Shown one piece after another: positions 55,470 to 64,000 of a stretch of DNA of 64,000 nt (position 1 is the stretch's first letter; every line of letters starts with the position of its first letter). This DNA is from Odontocerum albicorne. Its lineage: Eukaryota > Arthropoda > Insecta > Trichoptera > Odontoceridae. The position numbers and the translations under genes were made by a program. The stretch spans positions 947,778 through 1,011,777 of the forward strand of contig OX463846.1 in assembly GCA_949825065.1 (NCBI GenBank), given 5' to 3'. The notes beneath the pieces are model-generated. The model worked only from the letters and a program-made list of their open reading frames with translations, was not told the DNA's origin and searched no databases.

Positions 55470-55800
55470 ATACATATCTTCACGCCTTGTCCCTTGCGGA
55501 GTAAACAAAGAGAACAGATTTCCAAACTTTTCTTTCCACGTATATAAAATTCGCCTCATCCACAATCATGCATCTTGTCATTAATATATTATTTATACTT
55601 AACCTACTTTCAAAATCTGGTCCATTTAATCCAGCCACGCTTTTCTGAGTATATCCCTCCCGCGTATACCTTACACTTCAAACTTGTATACCCTTTGAAT
55701 CATTCTTTGTCATTCATTTTCTCCACATGTCCTATCTTCATCTTACTTAAAGCATTCATTTCATCCATGCAATACTTCTGATGTCTTCTTTCATACATTT
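55470..55800 (-). mobile_element. LINE-C fragment
   Basis: The plus text GCCTTGTCCCTTGCGGAGTA then AAACAAAGAGAACAG is the inverse of the LINE-C terminal region (CTCTxTxTACxxxGACAxGG). The body continues to TTTCTCCACATGTCC, the inverse of the 'GHxER' neighbourhood. Confidence 0.55.
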
Positions 55801-56129
55801 GAATGTAATCACACTTGTAGCATAACAGAAAATAAAATAAAAACAATTAAACTAAAGATTTCCATATGTCTCTAAAGATTGGGAAAGAGAAGGAAAATGG
55901 TAAAAGACCAAAAAATAGAAATTGTGGCGAAACATATTTCGTCATTGAAGAGAGATATAATATTTTTTAAGTCACTGTTCGAAGCAAACGAACGAGAAAT
56001 ATTTAAGAATGATTAATTAATAAGAATTCTAGATTATCGCTGAAAGTTTTCGCACAAAAATAATTGTTATCTAAATCAATCATTCAATTTTACTTTCAAG
56101 TTTTAATGTACGGCTTTAACTTAATTAAT
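55801..56129. other. Unassigned sequence
   Basis: AT-rich. Leads into the 35-bp array without a clear boundary element. Confidence 0.35.
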
Positions 56130-58615
56130 TAATCAAAGCGTTTATCAACTTTTACATAATCAATTGATTCGAACATTTATCAACTTTTACTTAATCAATT
56201 GATTCGAGAATTTATCAACTTTTATTTAATTGACTCGAGCATTTATCAACTTTAACTTAATCAATTGATTCGAGCATTTATCAACTTTTACTTAATCAAT
56301 TGATTCGAGCATTTATCAACTTTTATTTAATTGACTCGAGCATTTATCAACTTTAACTTAATCAATTGATTCGAGCATTTATCAACTTTTACTTAATCAA
56401 TTGATTCGAGCATTTATCAACTTTTACTTAATCAATTGATTCGAGCATTTATCAACTTTTATTTAATTGACTCGAGCATTTATCAACTTTAACTTAATCA
56501 ATTGATTCGAGCATTTATCAACTTTTACTTAATCAATTGATTCGAGCATTTATCAACTTTTATTTAATTGACTCGAGCATTTATCAACTTTTACATAATC
56601 AATTGACTCGAGCATTTATCAACTTTAACTTAATCAATTGATTCGAGCATTTATCAACTTTTACTTAATTGATTCGAGCATTTATCAACTTATACTTAAT
56701 TAATTGATTCGAGCATTTATCAACTTTTACTTAATCAATTGATTCGAGCATTTATCAACTTTTACTTAATCAATTGATTCGAGCATTTATCAACTTTTAC
56801 TTAATTGATTCGAGCATTTATCAACTTTTACTTAATTAATTGATTCGAGCATTTATCAACTTTTACTTAATCAATTGATTCGAGCATATATCAACTTTTA
56901 CTTAATCAATTGATTCGAGCATTTATCAACTTTTACATAATCAATTGATTCGAGCATTTATCAACTTTTACTTAATCAATTGATTCGAGCATTTATCAAC
57001 TTTTACTTAATCAATTGATTCGAGCATTTATCAACTTTTACTTAATCAATTGATTCGAGCATTTATCAACTTTTACTTAATCAATTGATTGGAGCATTTA
57101 TCAACTTTTACTTAATTAATTGATTCGAGCATTTATCAACTTTTACTTAATCAATTTATTCGAGCATTTATCAACTTTTACTTATCAATTGATTCGAGCA
57201 TTTATCAACTTTTACTTAATCAATTGATTCGAGCATTTATCAACCTTTACTTAATTGATTCGAGCATTTATCAACTTTTACTTAATCAATTGATTCGAGC
57301 ATATATCAACTTTTACTTAATCAATTGATTCGAGCATTTATCAACTTTTACTTAATCAATTGATTCGAGAATTTATCAACTTTTATTTAATTGACTCGAG
57401 CATTTATCAACTTTAACTTAATCAATTGATTCGAGCATTTATCAACTTTTACTTAATCAATTGATTCGAGCATTTATCAACTTTTATTTAATTGACTCGA
57501 GCATTTATCAACTTTAACTTAATCAATTGATTCGAGCATTTATCAACTTTTACTCAATCAATTGATTCGAGCATTTATCAACTTTTATTTAATTGACTCG
57601 AGCATTTATCAACTTTAACTTAATCAATTGATTCGAGCATTTATCAACTTTTACTTAATCAATTGATTCGAGCATTTATCAACTTTTATTTAATTGACTC
57701 GAGCATTTATCAACTTTTACAAAATCAATTGACTCGAGCATTTATCAACTTTAACTTAATCAATTGATTCGAGCATTTATCAACTTTTACTTAATTGATT
57801 CGAGCATTTATCAACTTATACTTAATTAATTGATTCGAGCATTTATCAACTTTTACTTAATCAATTGATTCGAGCATTTATCAACTTTTACTTAATCAAT
57901 TGATTCGAGCATTTATCAATTTTTACTTAATTGATTCGAGCATTTATCAACTTTTACTTAATTAATTGATTCGAGCATTTATCAACTTTTACTTAATCAA
58001 TTGATTCGAGCATATATCAACTTTTACTTAATCAATTGATTCGAGCATTTATCAACTTTTACATAATCAATTGATTCGAGCATTTATCAACTTTTACTTA
58101 ATCAATTGATTCGAGCATTTATCAACTTTTACTTAATCAATTGATTCGAGCATTTATCAACTTTTACTTAATCAATTGATTCGAGCATTTATCAACTTTT
58201 ACTTAATCAATTGATTCGAGCATTTATCAACTTTTACTTAATTAATTGATTCGAGCATTTATCAACTTTTACTTAATTGATTCGAGCATTTATCAACTTT
58301 TACTTAATCAATTGATTCGAGCATATATCAACTTTTACTTAATCAATTGATTCGAGCATTTATCAACTTTTACTTAATCAATTGATTCGAGCATTTATCA
58401 ACTTTTACTTAATTGATTCGAGCATTTATCAACTTATACTTAATTAATTGATTCGAGCATTTATCAACTTTTACTTAATCAATTGATTCGAGCATTTATC
58501 AACTTTTACTTAATCAATTGATTCGAGCATTTATCAACTTTTACATAATCAATTGATTCGAACATTTATCAACTTTTACATAATCAATTGATTCGAACAT
58601 TTATCAACTTTTCAT
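56130..58615. repeat. 35-bp satellite with a 1.13-kb segmental duplication
   Basis: About 72 units of ATTGATTCGAGCATTTATCA plus ACTTTTACTTAATCA, with shorter 30-31-bp forms lacking TCAA. Rare variants recur 1126 bp apart (GCATATATC at 56885 and 58011; CTTATACTT at 56689 and 57815), so a block of about 32 units was duplicated in one step. Both ends carry GAACATTTATC variants. Confidence 0.93.
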
Positions 58616-59325
58616 ACTTAACTACGAGTGGATTTTACTAACTCCATTCTTTGAAATAACGGGTTGTCCGGAAAATTTATGTCGAATTTTAAAGTCAAAT
58701 TGAATCGTTAAATTGCACCCAATTCTTTCGGACGGTGGTTTCCGATATGTTTAGTATCTCAAACTGTACATATCTTTTTTTTTTTGATCTTTGATCGACA
58801 CCGTAGTGTTTTAGTGTAATATATACATTTTACATTGTTGTTTATCAGTCTTAAAATGTTGAACTGTTTTATACATGTTTTTTTATACTTGGTGTGTTTG
58901 GTCCTTGTACGAATTAGTACTAAAATGTACAAAGAACCTGAAATAATAAATGCATAAATGGAGTTTAATAAATAAATGGAGTAACATTGGAAACGCCCGC
59001 TTTAGTATTCCAATAACTGGAAGCGAAACTCACGGTATCATTATGAAATTTTTATTGTACGGTGTTAAAAACAATTCAAGAGTAACGTGACAAAAGATAT
59101 TTTTAATAAATCATCGCAATATACAATATATATATCAGGTAAAAATACGATTTACGCTGAAAAGGTGCCAAAGAATTTCTAATATTGTATGTTTCTGAAT
59201 AATCACCGGAATACAAAGAAAATAAATGATACGCACATATTTCTATGACATTCGCGAAACAAAATTTGTTTCCAGTTTTGTATTCAGAATAACAATATTA
59301 AACGACGGAGGTATACAAAATACAG
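58616..59325. other. Mostly unassigned; one mariner-like terminus
   Basis: GGGTTGTCCGGAAAATTTAT at about 58660 resembles the terminus of a Tc1/mariner-type element, but no second end or coding part was found. The rest shows nothing. Confidence 0.35.
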
Positions 59326-59430
59326 GTTGTCCCAAATAAATCTATACACACATTGAATCACTATAAATTCAGTGTTTATAAAGGTCTAAATGTTTTTCAG
59401 CTATTACGAGTAGTTCCTCTTCAACTTTTT
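59326..59430. mobile_element. Mariner-like terminal fragment
   Basis: TACAGGTTGTCCCAAATAAA followed by CTATAAATTCAGTGTTTATA, parallel to the left end of the element at 60282. It is cut by LINE-B. Confidence 0.55.
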
Positions 59431-59432
59431 AT

Positions 59433-60230
59433 TTTACACTTTTATTACAAATACAATCTGGCGGGGCTGCAGGCGGCAATCTCTTCCAAACCAACTAGAC
59501 AAAAGTAAATGAAGCAAGTTACGTGGTCGCAAAAATCATTCAAATGACTATCCATCCCCACGAAATCCATAAATACATACGTGAGCGTACGTACACCCAT
59601 GAACCCCACAAAGACGGACAATCACCCGAAGATTATTATTCATATAAAGTGAGATATCATCAATCAAAAGGTAAGGAAGGGATGGTGGAGAGGAAAGGAA
59701 AAGAAAAATCAGGAATGAAACACGTTATTTTACTGACTAGAAATTAAGAGTGTTTTTCAGTCGCTTCTTAAAGCATGCCAAGAATTATTGGTTTGTAACT
59801 GATTCCAGAGTCTCACTACATGGGCATTATAAAGGACGACGTTAAAAAAGAGGAGCGGTGAACAGGAAAGACCAGTAGACAATCTCTGTTTGAGCGTAGC
59901 GCTAATCCATGATTGGAAAGACGCTTAAATAAATCGTTGACATAAGAGGGGGTGACGGGACAGTTAAGGATATTATACAATAAATACAATATGTGAATTT
60001 GGCGTCTATTTCTAATATTCAACCAGTTCAATGCCTTCTGGTATGAAGTAACATGATCGCACTTTCATAGGCTGAAAATAAATCTTAGACACACATTTTG
60101 AAGACGCTGTAATTTGCCCAGCTGTTCCTCTGTAACATCCAAGTAACATACGTCCGCATAGTCCAGAATTGGAAAGAGCAGAGATATGTACTCGTACAGA
60201 CAATGAAAATAAATAATACAAACAAATTTC
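59433..60230 (-). mobile_element. LINE-B, longest fragment here
   Basis: Minus strand, with two frame changes: LLFPILDYADVCYLDVTEEQ, LGKLQRLQNVCLRFIF, LNWLNIRNRRQIHILYLLYN, LSNHGLALRSNRDCLL, FPVHRSSFL, then the LKKLLISSQ end and the 3' UTR with the CCCGCCAGATTGTATTTG tail at 59447-59464 (slightly rearranged). This covers the region after the catalytic palm of a CR1/Jockey-like reverse transcriptase. TACTCGTA at 60190-60197 adds six bases in frame. Confidence 0.85.
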
Positions 60231-60281
60231 AAAAAAAAATAATCATTGAACATTGTATGATAGGCTATGGGCAATTAATTA

Positions 60282-60803
60282 TACAGAATGTCCCAAATAA
60301 AATGACACAATGTAAATTACTATAAATTCAACATTTACTAATGTATATCTAAAATTAATACTTCAAATAAAGAAGACATGCGTTGATTTTTTCTAGTTAT
60401 CGCAAATGCTCAAATGCATGGCAGTTCTGATCAATGCACTGCTGACAACGTTAAATCGCAAACATTAGGAATTATTTGTTTTGTTATTTGGGCGTATTCT
60501 CTCTCAATTCATCAACTGTTTCATGAACTTTATATTTGACGAGTCCCCATAAAATGTCCAGTACCGTTATGTCAAATGTTTCAATGCTATCAAATCCATC
60601 TGTTTAGTAAACTTTCATCAAGACATGATGGCGCGTCTCTCCACTACATCACGATGGTAGTGGAGAGATGCGCCATCTTTCAGGAAATAAAAGTCCTTTT
60701 CATCCCTAAACTCCTCACGTGGTACTCGTATGACGAATTCCTGTTGCAAGTTCAAGGAAACGGCACTGTGTAAAAGTGTTTATACATTTTTGGACACCCT
60801 TTA
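60282..60803 (-). mobile_element. Decayed mariner/DUF4817-type transposon
   Basis: Ends TACAGAATGTCCCAAATAAA and (inverted) TTTGGACACCCTTTAC. Minus-strand frames keep ILWGLVKYKVHETVDELREN and CHAFEHLR, the 'DFFLWGxxKxxVY...LDELxxxI...xxxHxEHL' end of a Tc1/mariner-related transposase. Stops are frequent and the catalytic core is missing. It may be the same family as the N-terminal remnant at 29790. Confidence 0.65.
60627..60677. other. Strong hairpin
   Basis: GATGGCGCGTCTCTCCACTAC (60627-60647) is inverted at 60657-60677 with one mismatch, around a 9-base loop. It lies inside the mariner-like element and on its side without terminal repeats. It probably arose by a local inverted duplication. 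Confidence 0.8.
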
Positions 60804-60805
60804 CA

Positions 60806-61574
60806 TTTGTTACACGCTTTTAAAATATTATATCTTCTTATTACAAAAAATCGTTGAGATTCAAATTCAAAATTCACAGCGATAATATCGGAGTTTACAA
60901 TATTTTCGATTCGTAGATTTTATAATATTGTGGAAACAATTTTACAATATGTCCACATTAAAGGTAATGCTGTCATGATGTACAAATATATTATATTAAA
61001 TTTAATATCGTCGTGCGAAGTGCAAACTATACAATCTCAACATTGCCACATTTACGAGTATATAGTCGGCGCCCCAAGGCAGTTGCCAACTTAAATATTA
61101 TTATTGATATTCCCCTTTAAATACGCAATTTGAACAATATTTATTTTTTTACATTTAGTTTTTAATTGTATAGCAAGATATCTAATGAAACTGTAGAAAA
61201 ACTTTAAAATGTTTTTGGTTGGATATCCGATTTCATCTATATTTTTTTTATTTTAAATGGTTTCAATAAAACAGTCAAATCTATCAAAGAAAATAAATAA
61301 AATAATAGACAAGACGAATTATTTTCTGGAAAATCAATTAATTTACATATATCATATATATTTAGTCCATGTATGTTATACTTGTAAAGGTGGTACTTGT
61401 AAAAAATAGATTGAATTTAATTAAAATGGGTGGCAATCAAAATATATTTCTGCCTAAATCAAATATTCTGAAATGACGATAAATCAAGGATTAAAACTTT
61501 CAGTCGGCTCTGATTTATGGACTTTTCATATTACACAACCGGAATGGATTCCAAGCTTTAATCCTAGGTTTATA
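60806..61574. other. Unassigned sequence
   Basis: TACGAGTA at 61053-61060, followed by a GC-rich CGGCGCCCCAAGGC word that may be a transposon edge. Nothing else. Confidence 0.35.
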
Positions 61575-61725
61575 TGACTTACCGACAGATGTGGCGACCC
61601 CCCACAGCCTGGTGAAGGGCTCCAAAAAGTCCCATAAGATCATGCAGGAGCCATCCCCGTACCTCCAAAATCCGGAAGCCTTTCGATCCATGTTAGAATT
61701 GCTTTTACATCAAATCTCACAAAGT
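61575..61725 (+). other. GC-richer open segment, possible exon
   Basis: An island of higher GC in very AT-rich surroundings. One plus frame reads VKGSKKSHKIMQEPSPYLQN and PEAFRSMLELLLHQ. A CCGACAG preceding 61590 could be an acceptor, but it lacks a pyrimidine tract, and no clear donor ends the segment. The family is not recognised. It may be an exon of a real gene, or a transposon piece. Confidence 0.25.
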
Positions 61726-62635
61726 TTTTATTACTTCACCATTTTAATTGATAAACGAACATATAACATTATCAATTTAATCACTTTTTTGTTTTTTTTT
61801 TTTTTTTGTTGATTGTCTAATATTTTTTCATGTAAATTAATTAATATTTTCTTGATTTAGTTTTTTTTTGACACAGCAAAAACACTTTTATGAAAACTAT
61901 TTTGTTTACATTTTAACTTTATAGCACTTATTATTGTTTAATTTATACATAATGTTTTATTTAGTTATATTTAAAACTTAAACTCACATTGTTTCAACGA
62001 TTGATATCACTTTATCATCTTAATTAAAAACATTTACATTTTAATTAGATTTTGCGATAAAAGCGGACAAAATTAATGGTAAGCGTTTATGAGAGAGTAA
62101 AGATGGGAAACTGATAAGAGACTGAGGGTGAAAGAGGAAACAAAGTTATGGAGTGTTCAACAATTTCGTAACATTTTTACAACAGGCGCTACTTTTGTTT
62201 TCTACTTGAAAAGGCGTCAATTTTTTCCCTTTGATAAAGCTCAAGGGAGAGAACAGCAAGGAAAATAACCGTTAAATTTAATGTTGTGTGAATTGTAAAA
62301 GTTATTCGTGTCTTCGTTACAAAATGATTTGCTGTTGTGTAACACGATGGTTATATATTTTAGTATAGAGGGAAAAAATATATCAAAATATTATGCTTAA
62401 AATATTTTCATATGCAATGTCTTTAATATCGTTGATATAATACGAGTATTATAAAATCTGCTCGAGGGAAACGATTTCTTTTCTAGAAATTCTACTTAGA
62501 ATAAAACATGTATTTATTTACGCATTATGACGCGCTGACGGTTAATGTTAGAGCTTACTCGCATACGTGTGTGTAATATTTGTAATAGATTCGTTTGTGC
62601 CAAACTTGTATTATTATTCTTTTATGTATATGTTT
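61726..62635. other. Unassigned sequence
   Basis: Strongly AT-rich, with T-runs near 61790-61810. TACGAGTA at 62441-62448. No supported gene. Confidence 0.35.
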
Positions 62636-62700
62636 AAACATGCTAAATCTGGCGAGCTTATTGCTATACATCAATCTCTTCCAAACAATCAGCAAACTTA
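62636..62700 (-). mobile_element. SINE1/LINE-B tail fragment
   Basis: AAATCTGGCGAGCTTATTGC and CAATCTCTTCCAAACAATCA match the shared tail, minus orientation. Neither a SINE head nor LINE coding sequence is attached. Confidence 0.6.
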
Positions 62701-62844
62701 CCTCGTATATCGATTCATTTGTTTTTTTTTTTTTCATTTTTTCTGAACATACACTGATGAGGAGAAGTACCCGATCACTTTCTTCCCTTGGTAAGTTTTC
62801 TACTGTTTTCTTACCAAATATGTTATTCTGAACATATCTAGATG

Positions 62845-62940
62845 CCCAATGGCCAAAGTACCCAATGGCCGAAGTACCCGATGGCCGAAGTACCCAATGG
62901 CCGAAATACCCAATGGTCAAAATACCCAATGGCCGAAGCT
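62845..62940. repeat. 16-bp tandem repeat
   Basis: About six units of TGGCCGAAGTACCCAA with small changes. Confidence 0.88.
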
Positions 62941-63044
62941 ACCGTCTTCCTACGCTTACAATAAACTTATTATTTTTGCGATATATAATATTGAATCGGC
63001 TTCAACAAGTATCGGCTAGTAAACAAATATAGAAACAAAGTAAA

Positions 63045-64000
63045 CATATGAATATGATTCATACTGGCCATGTTCGCGCTGAAGTACTGCGGAAACATAT
63101 GAATATGATTCATACTGGCCATGTTCGCGCTGAAGTACTGCGGAAACATATGAATATGATTCATACTGGCCATGTTCGCGCTGAATTACTGCGGAAACAT
63201 ATGAATAGGATTCATACTGGTCATGTTCGCGCTGAAGTACTGCGGAAACATATGAATAGGATTCATACTGGTCATGTTCGCGCTGAAGTACTGCGGAAAC
63301 ATATGAATAGGATTCATACTGGCCATGTTCGCGCTGAAGTACTGCGGAAACATATGAATAGGATTCATACTGGCCATGTTCGCGCTGAAATACTGCGGAA
63401 ACATATGAATAGTATTCATACTGGCCATGTTCGCGCTGAAATACTGCGGAAACATATGAATAGTATTCATACTGGCCATGTTCGCGCTGAAATACTGCGG
63501 AAACATATGAATAGGATTCATACTGGCCATGTTCGCGCTGAAGTACTGCGGAAACATATGAATAGGATTCATACTGGCCATGTTCGCGCTGAAGTACTGC
63601 GGAAACATATGAATAGTATTCATACTGGCCATGTTCGCGCTGAAATACTGCGGAAACATGTTAATAGGATTCATACTGGCCATGTTCGCGCTGAAGTACT
63701 GCGGAAACATATGAATAGGATTCATACTGGTCATGTTCGCGCTGAAGTACTGCGGAAACATATGAATAGGATTCGTACTGGTCATGTTCGCGCTGAAGTA
63801 CTGCGGAAACATATGAATAGGATTCATACTGGTCATGTTCGCGCTGAAGTACTGCGGAAACATATGAATAGGATTCATACTGGCCATGTTCGCGCTGAAG
63901 TACTGCGGAAACATATGAATAGGATTCGTACTGGCCATGTTCGCGCTGAAGTACTGCGGAAACATATTAATATGATTCATACTGGCCATGTTCGCGCTGA
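63045..64000. repeat. 51-bp satellite running off the window
   Basis: About 18.7 units of CATGTTCGCGCTGAAGTACT, GCGGAAACATATGAATAGGA, TTCATACTGGC (51 bp). Variants (GGTCATG/GGCCATG, GTACTG/ATACTG, AGGATT/AGTATT) are shuffled. The minus-strand frame with a 17-residue repeat is a period artefact. The array continues past 64000. Confidence 0.93.

Noticed and set aside
63186..63989. 267-codon minus-strand frame with a 17-residue repeat
   Set aside because: 51-bp period artefact. The frame has no non-repetitive flanks, signal sequence or upstream exon.

Overview
This is a eukaryotic nuclear window, AT-rich and almost wholly repetitive. It most likely comes from an arthropod, and probably an insect. 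The support is: several non-LTR retrotransposon tails of types common in insect genomes, tRNA-derived SINEs with polymerase III B boxes, hAT, Tc1/mariner-like and TTAA-flanked miniature transposons, an HTH (DUF4817-like) transposase remnant, and short TTAGG-like tracts. I cannot name the species. I see no intact host gene, no rRNA, no functional tRNA gene and no CRISPR array. Most long open reading frames are by-products of tandem repeats whose period is a multiple of three.

Layout. 0-12 kb: an AT-rich MITE, a reverse transcriptase remnant, a foldback element inside a 26-bp array, a hAT MITE, a LINE-A copy with a 16-bp target duplication, and minisatellites with periods of 52, 36, 18, 39, 30 and 31/33 bp. 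12-17 kb: two inverted copies of a TTAA-flanked MITE enclose an (AT)n tract, a second LINE-A and a LINE-E nested in a SINE. 17-25 kb: arrays of 28, 58/64, 69 and 44 bp with LINE tails between them. 25-43 kb: the densest TE mosaic, with SINE1, SINE2, foldback families FB1 and FB2, LINE-A/B/C/E fragments, three clear DNA-transposon insertions (two hAT, one long-TIR MITE) and a TTAA element nested in FB2. 43.1-47 kb: a 3.7-kb array of 48-bp units inside a SINE1 copy. 47.7-53.6 kb: arrays of 28, 33 and 80 bp, a SINE2 split by a hAT MITE, and a MITE inside the 80-bp array. 54-60.8 kb: two LINE-B tails, a 2.5-kb array of 35-bp units and a decayed mariner-like element. 62.8-64 kb: a 16-bp array and a 51-bp array that runs off the end.

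How the parts work together. SINE1 carries a tRNA-like head and ends in the same 3' tail as LINE-B, which suggests LINE-B supplied its retrotransposition machinery. Two minisatellites (48 bp and 36 bp) were seeded from inside SINE1 and SINE2. Because arrays and repeat families preserve the pre-insertion sequence, several insertions can be read against an empty site.

The most unusual signal is an 8-bp word, TACTCGTA or its reverse complement TACGAGTA. It occurs at 16 single loci and inside three arrays, far more often than base composition predicts. Where related copies can be compared, it replaces a plain TA. That is the form expected of excision footprints from a TA-target DNA transposon leaving four bases, CTCG or CGAG.

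Family labels used here (SINE1, SINE2, LINE-A to LINE-E, FB1, FB2) are local names for this window only.
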